Shown here: one piece after another, positions 1 through 10,561 of the stretch
Layout: each line of letters begins with the position of its first letter
Numbering within the stretch: position 1 is the stretch's first letter
NCBI RefSeq assembly: GCF_900636385.1
Contig: NZ_LR134269.1
Coordinates: 1,178,001 to 1,242,000, forward strand
Source: Staphylococcus warneri
Lineage (GTDB): Bacteria > Bacillota > Bacilli > Staphylococcales > Staphylococcaceae
Direction: 5' to 3'
Length of the DNA stretch: 64,000 nt
Made by a program: the position numbers and the translations under genes
The notes under the pieces: model-generated
Seen by the model: only the letters and a program-made list of their open reading frames with translations
What the model was told of the DNA's origin: nothing
Databases searched by the model: none

Positions 1-89
1 TAGGCTTTATAACGATTGATGCTGGTGCAAAAGTGATTGTTAGAGTCCCTAAAAATGTAGATGTCATCTTAAGAAATTCAATTTTATAG
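1..89 (+). CDS. yqeH: YqeH ribosome-biogenesis GTPase, C-terminal end (partial)
   Basis: An open frame read from base 3 runs to a TAG at 87-89 and encodes 28 residues starting [15 protein letters not shown]. This resembles the C-terminal beta-rich tail of YqeH, a circularly permuted GTPase for 30S subunit assembly. The position immediately before aroE and yhbY is the usual firmicute order. The GTPase core lies outside the window, so the call rests on the short tail and on context. Confidence 0.7.
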   Translation, partial: GFITIDAGAKVIVRVPKNVDVILRNSIL

Positions 90-100
90 GAGGGATAAAC

Positions 101-909
101 GTGAAATTTGCAGTAATTGGAGATCCAATTTCACATTCCTTATCACCACTAATGCATAACAAAAATTTTGAGTCGTTAGATTTAAAATTTACTTATGAAG
201 CTGTTAATGTTCCAATTGAAAATTTTAAACATATCAGAGAGATTATTGAAGAAAAACATTTAGATGGTTTCAATATCACTATTCCACATAAAGAAAGAAT
301 TATACCTTATTTAGATGAAATTGATGCGCAGTCATCTTCTGTTGGTGCAGTTAATACTGTATTAATTCGTGACGGAAAATGGATAGGTTATAATACAGAC
401 GGGATAGGTTATGTTACAGGCTTAAAACAAGTATATAATGATTTAGAAAATGCTTATATTTTAATATTAGGTGCTGGCGGTGCTAGTAAGGGAATAGCGA
501 ATGAACTCATTAAGTTTGTTAATACCAAATTAACCGTTGCTAACCGTACGATGAAACGCTTTGAGACATGGGATTTAGAGGTCAATCAAATTTCACTCGA
601 ACAAGCGGAATCACATTTAGATGAATTTGATATTATCATCAATACTACACCTGCAGGTATGGATGATAATCAAGATATACCTATTGATTTAAAATACTTA
701 AACCCAGAGACATTAGTAAGTGATATTGTATATATACCATATAAAACGCCTATTTTAATAGCAGCAGAGAACAAAGGTAACCCAATATATAATGGTTTAG
801 ATATGTTTGTATATCAAGGAGCTGAAAGTTTTAAAATTTGGACTGGATTACAAGCAGATATAAAGACAATGAAAAAATCAGTTTTAAACAAACTAAAAGG
901 AGTTAAATA

Positions 910-910
<1 letters not shown>
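101..910 (+). CDS. aroE: Shikimate dehydrogenase (NADP+)
   Basis: AroE reduces 3-dehydroshikimate to shikimate with NADPH in the aromatic amino-acid pathway. The protein has 269 residues, normal for the family. Visible motifs are the shikimate-binding serines S13 and S15 (SHSLSP), the catalytic lysine K64 in IPHK, N98-T99-D100, and a GAGGASK dinucleotide loop at 124-130. The start is a GTG at 101, 8 bases behind AGGAGG. The stop overlaps the yhbY start by one base (TAATG), so the two are probably translationally coupled. Confidence 0.97.
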
Positions 911-2346
<1,436 letters not shown>

Positions 2347-2700
2347 ATGAACTCAGACAAATTGTTAAATATTGCTGTAGATGCAGCAGAAAACAAAAAA
2401 GCAGAAGATATTATTTCTCTTAATATGCAAGGAATTAGTGATATGACAGATTACTTTGTAGTTTGTCACGGAAATAATGAACGTCAAGTACAATCCATTG
2501 CTAGGGCTGTAAAAGAAGCAGTTCATGAACAAGATATTGATGTGAAACGTATGGAAGGCTATCAAGATGCAAGATGGATACTTATTGACTTAGCCAATGT
2601 GGTTGTTCATATTTTCCATAAAGACGAAAGACCTTATTATAATATCGAGAAATTATATCAAGATGCACCAATTGAATCATATGGACAGGTTGTTCACTAA
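2347..2700 (+). CDS. rsfS: Ribosomal silencing factor RsfS
   Basis: A 117-residue RsfS/Iojap-family protein that binds ribosomal protein L14 and blocks subunit joining when nutrients are short. Family hallmarks include the central DYFVVCHGNNERQVQSIA stretch, GYQDARWILIDL and VVHIFHKDERPYYNIEKLY. It begins at the base after the yqeK stop and is followed two bases later by a methyltransferase, as in other bacilli. Confidence 0.96.
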   Translation: MNSDKLLNIAVDAAENKKAEDIISLNMQGISDMTDYFVVCHGNNERQVQSIARAVKEAVHEQDIDVKRMEGYQDARWILIDLANVVVHIFHKDERPYYNIEKLYQDAPIESYGQVVH

Positions 2701-2702
2701 TT

Positions 2703-3419
2703 ATGTCTCAATATGAAGAAATGAGCTTGGTATATGATCAGCTTACTCGAGATCAACCTTACCATTTATGGTTCGATATAGTTCAATATTATGCACACAA
2801 TCATCCCGATATACTTGATATTGGATGTGGGACGGGTACACTTACATGCATGCTAAATGAATTAGGTAACATTCACGGTATGGATATTAGTTCTGATATG
2901 TTGGCAATTGCTTCTCAAAAGTCTAATCAAATAAATTGGTTAGAAGGCGATATGACACGCTTTGAGTTAGATCATCAATTTGATATCATAACTATATTTT
3001 GCGACTCATTAAACTATTTGCCTACTTTTGAAGATGTAGAAAACACATTTATACATGTCTATTCCCATTTAAAAGAGGGAGGATTATTAATCTTTGATGT
3101 TCATACTGTAGAAAAAATGAACACGCTATTTAATAATCAAAGTTATATCGATGAAACTGATGATTTGTATTTAGGTTGGGATGCAATTAGAGGTGAAGAA
3201 CCTTTAAGCGTATATCATCAAATGTCCTTCTTTATTGAACATGAGAACGGTTTATATCAACGATTTGATGAAGAACACTACCAAAGAACATTTGAAAAAT
3301 CGGTTTATTTAAAATTATTGGACCAATGTGGTTTCAAAATTATTAAAACATTTACCGATTTTGATATGAATTCTGATAATGAACAAGCAGATCGCTTATT
3401 TTTTATAGCCCAAAAATAA
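2703..3419 (+). CDS. Class I SAM-dependent methyltransferase (YqeM-like)
   Basis: A 238-residue Rossmann-fold methyltransferase. Motif I (ILDIGCGTGTLT) lies near residues 37-48, followed by the acidic GMDIS strand end and an LEGDMTRF motif. The substrate is not evident. In Bacillus the corresponding gene yqeM sits in the same place, at the end of the yqeH-aroE-yhbY-nadD-yqeK-rsfS cluster. The start codon is two bases after the rsfS stop. Confidence 0.9.
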   Translation: MSQYEEMSLVYDQLTRDQPYHLWFDIVQYYAHNHPDILDIGCGTGTLTCMLNELGNIHGMDISSDMLAIASQKSNQINWLEGDMTRFELDHQFDIITIFCDSLNYLPTFEDVENTFIHVYSHLKEGGLLIFDVHTVEKMNTLFNNQSYIDETDDLYLGWDAIRGEEPLSVYHQMSFFIEHENGLYQRFDEEHYQRTFEKSVYLKLLDQCGFKIIKTFTDFDMNSDNEQADRLFFIAQK

Positions 3420-3432
3420 ATTTAAATAAAGT

Positions 3433-3476
3433 AAAATCACTCTGGCATGCGTTAGTTAGTATGAAAGGGTGATTTT
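3433..3476 (+). promoter_or_regulatory. Inverted repeat spanning the comEA ribosome-binding site
   Basis: AAAATCAC (3433-3440) pairs perfectly with GTGATTTT (3469-3476) across a 28-base loop. The 3' arm includes the last part of the comEA Shine-Dalgarno (AAAGGGTGA) and ends directly at the TTG start codon. It could end upstream transcripts or reduce comEA translation. The loop is long, so stability is uncertain. Confidence 0.5.
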
Positions 3477-4148
3477 TTGTTATCTAAATTAAATCAATTT
3501 AAAACTTACATAGGCAACAACAAAATGTATATTATTATTGGTGCACTGATAATATTTTTGTTGTTACTTTATATTATGAATTCAAATCAATCGGACGATA
3601 AATCAGCTTATATAGAATCTACAACTCACAGTTATGTCGATAAAGACAAGCAAAATTTAAAAAAATCAAATATGGCAAAATCGACTAATAAAGAGGAAGG
3701 AAAGAAAGATAATCAAGTTATATATGTAGATATTAAAGGTGCAGTGAGGCATCCTAATGTATATAAAATGAATAGTTCGGATAGAATGATTGATATTTTG
3801 AATAAAGCTCAATTATTAAAAAATGCCGATACTAAGCAACTCAATTTTTCAGAAAAACTTATAGATCAAAAGTTAATATACGTACCTGAAAAAGGGGAAA
3901 CAATTGCTAAACAAGTGCAAAGTCAAACTCAACAGACAAGTGGAGATGGAGCTAAGACACCTATTAATTTAAATTCAGCCACAGAAGAACAATTAATGAA
4001 AGTACCAGGTATTGGCCCATCTAAAGCAAAAGAAATCATTGAATTTAAAAATCAAAAAGGATCATTTAATAGTATAGATGACTTGAAAAACATCAAAGGT
4101 TTTGGTCCAAAAACATTCGAAAAACTCAAAGAATATTTTACTGTTTAA
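3477..4148 (+). CDS. comEA: ComEA, DNA receptor for transformation
   Basis: A membrane-anchored double-stranded DNA-binding protein of the competence uptake machine. It has a short cytoplasmic N-terminus, one transmembrane helix (about 17-35, MYIIIGALIIFLLLLYIM), a charged linker, an SLBB-like segment (VIYVDIKGAVRHPNVYKM) and two C-terminal helix-hairpin-helix motifs (VPGIGPSKA, IKGFGPKTF). At 223 residues it is full length. The start is a TTG behind AAAGGGTGA. It leads comEA-comEB-comEC. Confidence 0.96.
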   Translation: MLSKLNQFKTYIGNNKMYIIIGALIIFLLLLYIMNSNQSDDKSAYIESTTHSYVDKDKQNLKKSNMAKSTNKEEGKKDNQVIYVDIKGAVRHPNVYKMNSSDRMIDILNKAQLLKNADTKQLNFSEKLIDQKLIYVPEKGETIAKQVQSQTQQTSGDGAKTPINLNSATEEQLMKVPGIGPSKAKEIIEFKNQKGSFNSIDDLKNIKGFGPKTFEKLKEYFTV

Positions 4149-4232
4149 TCATAATTGCATTTGCAATATCGTTTTAAAATGATTAAGCTATAATTATTAT
4201 TTTAATTATGTACGATGGAGGCACAGAACATC

Positions 4233-4694
4233 ATGGAGAGAATCAAATGGGAAGAATACTTTATGGCACAAAGCCACTTGTTAGCATTAAGATCAACTTG
4301 TCAAAGATTATCAGTAGGTGCCACGATTGTGAAAGATAATCGTATTATCGCTGGTGGTTACAATGGTTCAGTTGCTGGTGAAGTTCATTGTATAGATGAA
4401 GGGTGTTTAATTGAGGATGGACATTGTATTCGCACTATTCATGCTGAAATGAATGCATTGTTACAATGTGCAAAACAAGGTGTTTCTACAGAAGGTGCAA
4501 CAATTTATGTTACACATTTCCCTTGTTTGAATTGCACTAAATCTATTATTCAAGCTGGTATTAAAACTATATACTATGCTGAAGATTATCATAATCATGA
4601 ATATGCTATGCAGTTATTAGATCAGTCTGGTATAGAGTACAAAAAAATACCTTTCTCACCTGAATATGTAGCTCAATATTTAACACAAGGCTAA
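4233..4694 (+). CDS. comEB: ComEB, dCMP deaminase-like protein
   Basis: A zinc-dependent cytidine/deoxycytidylate deaminase-fold protein of 153 residues. Catalytic motifs are H70-A-E72 and the PCLNC motif with zinc ligands C98 and C101. I take ATG at 4233, spaced 11 bases from GGAGG (4217-4221); an upstream in-frame ATG at 4215 overlaps that Shine-Dalgarno. dCMP deaminase is the assigned enzymatic activity; a role in transformation itself is not established. Confidence 0.94.
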   Translation: MERIKWEEYFMAQSHLLALRSTCQRLSVGATIVKDNRIIAGGYNGSVAGEVHCIDEGCLIEDGHCIRTIHAEMNALLQCAKQGVSTEGATIYVTHFPCLNCTKSIIQAGIKTIYYAEDYHNHEYAMQLLDQSGIEYKKIPFSPEYVAQYLTQG

Positions 4695-4698
4695 GTCA

Positions 4699-6885
4699 TT
4701 GTTTTATATTGCATTATCTTTTTTAGTAGGGATTCTATGGTTATCTAACCGTGTATTCTCTACTTTTATATTATGTTGTCTTTTATTTATACTAATGCGT
4801 AAGAAATTATTGAAAAGATATGTTTTAGCCGTATTTATCTTCATTTTAATAAGTTTGGTCACATTAAACACTTCTAATGATAAAAAGTATCAAGAAGAAC
4901 AATATCTATATAAAAATAGAATCATAATCGATAATGTGTCTATTATTAAGTGGAATAAAAAATTGGTGTCATATAGGGGGATTCTTAGCTGGAAGGGAAA
5001 CAAATATAAGTATATATATAAAACCAAAGATATAAATAAACCCATAAATATCGAAAATCAAACCTGTTTGATAAAAGGTGAATTCTCTTTAAACAATACT
5101 TCTCAACCATTTATATTTATTAGCCAAGTCGATTTAAGCAGTTGTCAATCCAACAAGACTCTTTCTTTTATAACTAATTATCAAAGTTATATTCATAATC
5201 AAATGCAAAAGTCTCATAATATTTATTATGATCGAATATTAGCCTTAATATCCGGAGATACTAGTGTATTAAATCCAATGTTTATAGAAGATGTAAAAGA
5301 AATAGGTATTTATCATTTACTTGCAGTAAGTGGTTCACATGTAGCTGCAATAATATATTTGATATATCAGATATTTGTTAGATTCAATACGCCCATTATT
5401 ATCATTAAGTCAGTACTTCTTATACTTTTACCTCTTTATGCTTTATATACCGATTTTGCCCCTAGTGCGGTTAGAGCTATTTTAGCTGCTATCATTTTAC
5501 TTTTACTTCCTAAATCTTTAAAAATAAATCCACTTGAATTGTTGTCTATCGTTTTTATTTTAATGTTTTTTATTAATCCACAAATAGTCTATGATATTGG
5601 TTTTCAATTTTCATTCCTCATTTCACTATTTCTAGTGATATCCTCACCTTTATTAAAACAATTATCCGGATTAAAACTAATAATTGAAGTTACATTTATT
5701 GCACAACTTGGTGCCTTACTCATTAGCATCTATCATTTTAATCAAATACAATGGATTGGTTTAATTTCTAATTTAGTTTTTGTACCTTTTTATAGTTTCT
5801 TTATATTTCCATTAGCTATTCTGTTTTATATTCTTTCTCATTTTACTATTCATTTAAGTATTTTAAATGCTATTATTAGCGTTATTTTTAAATTACATGA
5901 TTGTTTAGTATCTATATTTTTAAAGTTAAAGTATCTAAGAATTTTTGTACCAGACCTTAGTATAATTAGCTTAATTTTTATTATGATATTCACATTTCTA
6001 TCTTTGTTTTTATTTGTTAAAAAGCATTTTATTAAAGCTACGCTTATTATATGTATGGGTATTTTTCTTATCATATATTACTCTAGTAGTACTGAAGGGC
6101 AATTAACTATGTTAGATGTCGGACAAGGAGACAGTATATTATTTCAAACTGATAGTAAACAAAATATTATGATTGATACTGGAGGGAAACGATCGGAAAA
6201 TCATAAGCAACCTAACTTTAATATTTCGAAGTACAAAACAATTCCGAGTTTAAAATCAAAAGGTATTTCTAAAATAGATTATCTTATTATTTCTCATCCT
6301 CATCTCGACCATATGGGGGAATTACCCTATTTAGCATCTCATATTAATATTAAGAACATCATTTTATTTAAAGATAGTTTTTCTAGATCAGAATTATATA
6401 ATATAGAGAAAATCAGTAATACCAATCATATAAATGTATTAGACGCTAATCGATTACATACACTAAATTTAAAAGATACAACACTTCGATTTTTGGATAC
6501 ATATATAAAAGATAGTGATGATAAAAATGAGCAGTCCATTGTTATCCTTTTATCATATAAACATAAAAATATATTGTTAACAGGTGATATGACTATTCAA
6601 AACGAAACGTTACTTCTACAACGTTATCAATTACCTAAAATTGATATTTTAAAAGTAGCACACCATGGTAGTAAAACGAGTAGTTCTTCGAATTTAATTG
6701 AGTTGATCAAGCCAGAAATCAGTCTCATATCGAGCGGTAGAGGTAATAAATATCAATTACCTAATCAAGAAGTGATTCAAAGACTATACGAAAATGGTAG
6801 TAAAGTATATGATACTCAAATAAATGGAGAGATAACCGTTAAGCTAAATTCAGATTTAAATATTACTACGAATCAAACTAATTAA
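4699..6885 (+). CDS. comEC: ComEC, competence DNA channel
   Basis: A 728-residue polytopic membrane protein that carries single-stranded DNA across the membrane. It has N-terminal membrane helices, an extracytoplasmic OB-like segment (about 60-160), the competence transmembrane domain with LAVSGSHVAA near residue 210, and a C-terminal metallo-beta-lactamase domain from about 466 (LDVGQGDSILF) with HPHLDH near 532 and AHHGSK near 653. The start is TTG at 4699, four bases after comEB. It appears intact. Confidence 0.96.
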   Translation: MFYIALSFLVGILWLSNRVFSTFILCCLLFILMRKKLLKRYVLAVFIFILISLVTLNTSNDKKYQEEQYLYKNRIIIDNVSIIKWNKKLVSYRGILSWKGNKYKYIYKTKDINKPINIENQTCLIKGEFSLNNTSQPFIFISQVDLSSCQSNKTLSFITNYQSYIHNQMQKSHNIYYDRILALISGDTSVLNPMFIEDVKEIGIYHLLAVSGSHVAAIIYLIYQIFVRFNTPIIIIKSVLLILLPLYALYTDFAPSAVRAILAAIILLLLPKSLKINPLELLSIVFILMFFINPQIVYDIGFQFSFLISLFLVISSPLLKQLSGLKLIIEVTFIAQLGALLISIYHFNQIQWIGLISNLVFVPFYSFFIFPLAILFYILSHFTIHLSILNAIISVIFKLHDCLVSIFLKLKYLRIFVPDLSIISLIFIMIFTFLSLFLFVKKHFIKATLIICMGIFLIIYYSSSTEGQLTMLDVGQGDSILFQTDSKQNIMIDTGGKRSENHKQPNFNISKYKTIPSLKSKGISKIDYLIISHPHLDHMGELPYLASHINIKNIILFKDSFSRSELYNIEKISNTNHINVLDANRLHTLNLKDTTLRFLDTYIKDSDDKNEQSIVILLSYKHKNILLTGDMTIQNETLLLQRYQLPKIDILKVAHHGSKTSSSSNLIELIKPEISLISSGRGNKYQLPNQEVIQRLYENGSKVYDTQINGEITVKLNSDLNITTNQTN

Positions 6886-6955
6886 ATGACTAGTGATTGA
6901 TGCTTGTATCATGATATAATTTTATAATGTGAACTAATTTGAAAGGGTGTAATAT

Positions 6956-7930
6956 ATGTCTGATAATATCATTACGGTATATGGAGAAGTGCCAGACCTA
7001 GTAGAGAAAAAAAGTTCTGAAATGATCAATAAATACTTACAGACAGAGAAAGACGACTTTAATTTTATAAAGTTTAATTTATACGAAACAGAAATTACAC
7101 CAATCATTGAAGAAACTTTGACTATGCCGTTTTTTTCAGACAAAAAGGCTATTTTAGTTAAGAATGCATACGTATTTACTGGAGAAAAAGTAACTAAGGA
7201 ATTAAATCAAAATACTGACCAATTAATAGAATTCCTAGAGAAATATGATGGTGATAACCTTATAATATTTGAAGTTTACCAAAATAAATTAGATGAGCGA
7301 AAGAAACTAACTAAAGCACTTAAAAAAAATGGTCAACTTAAAAAAGTAGAGCAAATGTCTGAAGAAGAAATAAAAAAATGGATACAGTCTAAACTGAATG
7401 AGAATTATAAAGATATTAAACAAGATGCACTTAATTTGTTTATAGAATTAACAGGAGTTAATTTTAATATTGTTTCTCAAGAACTAGATAAACTCATGCT
7501 ATTTTTAGGTGATAGACCTACAATCAATAAAGATGATGTTCATCAAATTATTAATCGAAGTTTGGAACAAAATGTGTTTTTATTAACTGAATATATTCAA
7601 AAGCGTCAAAAAAACAAAGCGATTCAATTAGTTAAAGATTTAATAAATATGAAGGAAGAACCAATTAAATTACTTGCTCTTATTACAAGTAATTATAGGT
7701 TGTATTATCAATGCAAGATTTTAAATCAAAAAGGCTATAGCGGGCAACAAATTGCTAAAACAGTCAATGTTCATCCTTATAGGGTTAAATTGGCATTAGG
7801 TCAGGTCCGTCATTATCAATTGGAAGACTTATTGAATATCATTAATTCTTGTGCTGAAACCGATTATAAATTGAAATCTTCATATATGGATAAACACCTT
7901 ATATTAGAATTGTTTATTTTATCATTATAA
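6956..7930 (+). CDS. holA: DNA polymerase III delta subunit
   Basis: HolA opens the beta sliding clamp as part of the clamp loader. The 324-residue protein matches the family in length and in its central segment (LIIFEVYQNKLDERKKLTKALKK) and C-terminal helical domain (LKSSYMDKHLILELFIL). ATG at 6956 lies behind GAAAGGGTG. Perfect TATAAT hexamers occur at 6915-6920 and 6923-6928, but neither has a well-spaced -35, so I do not fix the promoter. Convergent with rpsT. Confidence 0.95.
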   Translation: MSDNIITVYGEVPDLVEKKSSEMINKYLQTEKDDFNFIKFNLYETEITPIIEETLTMPFFSDKKAILVKNAYVFTGEKVTKELNQNTDQLIEFLEKYDGDNLIIFEVYQNKLDERKKLTKALKKNGQLKKVEQMSEEEIKKWIQSKLNENYKDIKQDALNLFIELTGVNFNIVSQELDKLMLFLGDRPTINKDDVHQIINRSLEQNVFLLTEYIQKRQKNKAIQLVKDLINMKEEPIKLLALITSNYRLYYQCKILNQKGYSGQQIAKTVNVHPYRVKLALGQVRHYQLEDLLNIINSCAETDYKLKSSYMDKHLILELFILSL

Positions 7931-7955
7931 CTATGAGTTTAAATACCTATACACA

Positions 7956-7997
7956 AATAAAAGCTAGTTCAACCAAATAGGTGAACTAGCTTTTATT
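7956..7997. terminator. Bidirectional terminator between holA and rpsT
   Basis: AATAAAAGCTAGTTC (7956-7970) and GAACTAGCTTTTATT (7983-7997) form a perfect 15-bp stem with a 12-base loop. An A-run on the 5' side and a T-run on the 3' side fit use from both strands. Confidence 0.9.
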
Positions 7998-8002
7998 GAT
8001 TA

Positions 8003-8254
8003 TTATTTGTTAGCGCTCATCAATTGTGATTTTACGCGGTCAGCTTTGTTTGAGTGGATTAAGTTGCTTTGAGCAGCTTTATCTAATTGCTTAATTGCAA
8101 AGCTTACTAATTCATTTTTGTTATCGGCATTTGTCTCAATAGCTGATTTCGCACGTTTAACTGCTGTACGCATAGTATTTTTCTTAGAAATATTACGCTC
8201 TTCAGCTGTTTGAGTTGTTTTAACACGTTTAACTGCAGATTTAATGTTTGGCAT
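8003..8254 (-). CDS. rpsT: 30S ribosomal protein S20
   Basis: An 83-residue basic protein opening MPNIKSAVKRVKTTQ and ending LIHSNKADRVKSQLMSANK, a full-length bS20 that binds 16S rRNA. The ATG at 8254 sits 6 bases behind AGGAGGTGA. The GTG three codons upstream is inside that Shine-Dalgarno and is not the start. Divergent from lepA across a gap of more than 300 bases. Confidence 0.98.
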   Translation of the reverse strand: MPNIKSAVKRVKTTQTAEERNISKKNTMRTAVKRAKSAIETNADNKNELVSFAIKQLDKAAQSNLIHSNKADRVKSQLMSANK

Positions 8255-8586
8255 TACTGTCACCTCCTAAAAGTGAACTAACTTATCAAATTTAATTATA
8301 TTTGATTACAACAAGAAATATTTTATCAAATGTACTACCTTTGTGCAATCATTTATTTAATGCGTATCTTAATGAATGAATATCACATTATAGTATTGGA
8401 ATTAAGTTCGTAACACTTTATAATAAAGTATGCATTAATAATACTTAAACCAATATAAGTATTAGTTTATCAAAGTAATTGATTTATTTAAACGTTTAAT
8501 TAGAAGTTTGCAATTGCAATTTAAAAACGTTATCATATCAAAGATATACAAATACGGGTTACTAATATGAAAGTGAGAAGGATACA
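8255..8586. other. Divergent intergenic region rpsT / lepA
   Basis: This 332-base AT-rich gap holds the strong rpsT ribosome-binding site at its left end and a good lepA promoter at 8508-8536. A minus-strand TATAAT (plus positions 8295-8300) could be the rpsT -10 box, but I see no well-spaced -35 for it. There is no additional open reading frame of note, and no recognised riboswitch. Confidence 0.7.
8508..8536 (+). promoter_or_regulatory. Probable SigA promoter of lepA
   Basis: A -35 hexamer TTGCAA (8508-8513), a 17-base spacer and a -10 hexamer TATCAT (8531-8536). The -35 is part of a perfect 12-bp palindrome, TTGCAATTGCAA (8508-8519). The predicted 5' leader is about 45 bases. Confidence 0.6.
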
Positions 8587-10410
8587 ATGGATAAGCAAGA
8601 ACGTTTTAATAGAAGAGAGAAAATTAGAAATTTCTCCATTATTGCTCATATAGACCACGGTAAATCTACTCTAGCAGATAGAATCCTTGAAAATACAAAA
8701 TCAGTTGAAACAAGAGATATGCAAGATCAATTGTTAGATTCAATGGATTTAGAAAGAGAACGTGGTATTACAATTAAATTAAATGCTGTACGTTTAAAAT
8801 ACGAAGCTAAAGATGGAGAAACATACACATTCCACTTAATTGATACACCAGGGCACGTCGATTTTACATATGAAGTATCTCGTTCATTAGCAGCATGTGA
8901 AGGAGCTATTTTAGTTGTAGATGCCGCTCAAGGTATAGAAGCACAAACTTTAGCTAACGTTTATTTAGCTTTAGATAATAATTTAGAACTATTACCTGTA
9001 GTTAATAAAATTGACCTACCAGCAGCTGAACCTGATAGAGTTAAACAAGAGTTAGAAGATGTGATTGGTTTAGATCAAGACGATGTCGTTCTAGCTAGTG
9101 CCAAATCTAATATCGGTATAGAAGAAATTCTAGAAAAGATTGTTGAGGTTGTACCAGCACCCGATGGTGATCCAGATGCACCATTGAAAGCTTTAATTTT
9201 TGACTCTGAATATGATCCTTATAGAGGTGTAATTTCATCTATTCGTGTTATAGATGGGGTAGTCAAAGCAGGGGACAAGATTAAAATGATGGCTACCGGT
9301 AAAGAATTCGAAGTTACTGAGGTTGGAATTAATACACCTAAGCAATTACCAGTCGACGAATTAACTGTTGGTGATGTTGGCTATATTATTGCTAGTATTA
9401 AAAATGTTGATGATTCGCGTGTTGGTGATACGATTACACTTGCAAACCGACCTGCTGAACAACCATTACAAGGGTATAAGAAAATGAATCCAATGGTTTA
9501 TTGTGGACTCTTCCCAATTGATAATAAAAATTATAATGATTTGCGTGAAGCACTTGAAAAACTACAATTAAACGATGCTTCATTAGAATTCGAACCTGAG
9601 TCATCTCAAGCACTTGGATTTGGCTATAGAACTGGATTTTTAGGTATGTTACACATGGAAATCATTCAAGAAAGAATCGAACGAGAATTTGGAATTGAAT
9701 TGATTGCGACAGCACCATCTGTAATTTACCAATGTATCTTAAAAGATGGTTCAGAAGTTACAGTTGATAACCCTGCGCAAATGCCTGAACGTGATAGAAT
9801 TGAAAAGATATACGAACCATACGTTCGTGCAACTATGATGGTGCCGAATGATTATGTTGGTGCAGTTATGGAACTATGTCAACGTAAGCGTGGACAATTC
9901 GTTAATATGGATTATTTAGATGACATTCGAGTTAACATTGTTTATGAAATTCCATTATCTGAAGTAGTATTTGATTTCTTTGATCAACTTAAATCCAATA
10001 CAAAAGGATATGCTTCGTTTGACTATGAATTCATTGAAAATAAAGAAAGTGACCTAGTTAAAATGGACATATTGCTTAATGGTGAAAAAGTTGATGCATT
10101 AAGCTTTATCGTGCATAAAGAATTTGCTTACGATAGAGGAAAAGCATTAGTTGAAAAACTAAAAACATTAATTCCAAGACAGCAATTTGAAGTTCCAGTA
10201 CAAGCAGCGATTGGTCAAAAAATTGTTGCACGAACAAACATTAAATCCATGGGTAAAAATGTACTTTCTAAATGTTACGGCGGAGACATTAGCCGTAAAC
10301 GTAAATTATTAGAAAAACAAAAAGCCGGTAAAGCTAAAATGAAAGCTGTTGGTAACGTGGAAATTCCGCAAGATGCATTCCTTGCAGTACTAAAAATGGA
10401 CGAAGAATAA
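8587..10410 (+). CDS. lepA: Elongation factor 4 (LepA), back-translocating GTPase
   Basis: A 607-residue translational GTPase related to EF-G and EF-Tu but with a LepA-specific C-terminus. G-domain motifs are [10 protein letters not shown] (about 20-29), DTPGH and NKID. The tail contains [25 protein letters not shown], diagnostic of LepA. It acts on ribosomes during initiation and elongation stress. ATG at 8587 follows a purine-rich GAGAAGG. The gene is followed by a terminator and then hemW, the usual neighbour. Confidence 0.98.
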   Translation: MDKQERFNRREKIRNFSIIAHIDHGKSTLADRILENTKSVETRDMQDQLLDSMDLERERGITIKLNAVRLKYEAKDGETYTFHLIDTPGHVDFTYEVSRSLAACEGAILVVDAAQGIEAQTLANVYLALDNNLELLPVVNKIDLPAAEPDRVKQELEDVIGLDQDDVVLASAKSNIGIEEILEKIVEVVPAPDGDPDAPLKALIFDSEYDPYRGVISSIRVIDGVVKAGDKIKMMATGKEFEVTEVGINTPKQLPVDELTVGDVGYIIASIKNVDDSRVGDTITLANRPAEQPLQGYKKMNPMVYCGLFPIDNKNYNDLREALEKLQLNDASLEFEPESSQALGFGYRTGFLGMLHMEIIQERIEREFGIELIATAPSVIYQCILKDGSEVTVDNPAQMPERDRIEKIYEPYVRATMMVPNDYVGAVMELCQRKRGQFVNMDYLDDIRVNIVYEIPLSEVVFDFFDQLKSNTKGYASFDYEFIENKESDLVKMDILLNGEKVDALSFIVHKEFAYDRGKALVEKLKTLIPRQQFEVPVQAAIGQKIVARTNIKSMGKNVLSKCYGGDISRKRKLLEKQKAGKAKMKAVGNVEIPQDAFLAVLKMDEE

Positions 10411-10472
10411 TCTTGAAATTGTAAACACTTATTTAAATTTGTGTTAGATATAAAAAGCTAAGTATTTGAACT

Positions 10473-10529
10473 GAGGTGGGAAAAGAATGATGTTTCTGAA
10501 ACTAATTCTATCCCGCCTCTAATTTTTTA
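10473..10529 (+). terminator. Terminator after lepA
   Basis: GAGGTGGGA (10473-10481) pairs with TCCCGCCTC (10511-10519), with further inner pairing (AGAAT/ATTCT, GTTTC/GAAAC), followed by TAATTTTTTAT. This GGTGGGA/TCCCGCC stem resembles hairpins seen after many staphylococcal genes. Confidence 0.8.
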
Positions 10530-10561
10530 TAATTTTAAACCATAATTTTGGAGGAGTTAAA

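Noticed and set aside
4188..4202. PerR-box-like sequence (CTATAATTATTATTT) before comEB
   Set aside because: It matches 12 of 15 positions of the PerR pattern, but the region is extremely AT-rich and comEB is not a known PerR target. A chance match is likely.
8255..8263. Upstream GTG start for rpsT
   Set aside because: It lies within the AGGAGGTGA Shine-Dalgarno itself; ATG at 8254 gives the normal 83-residue S20.
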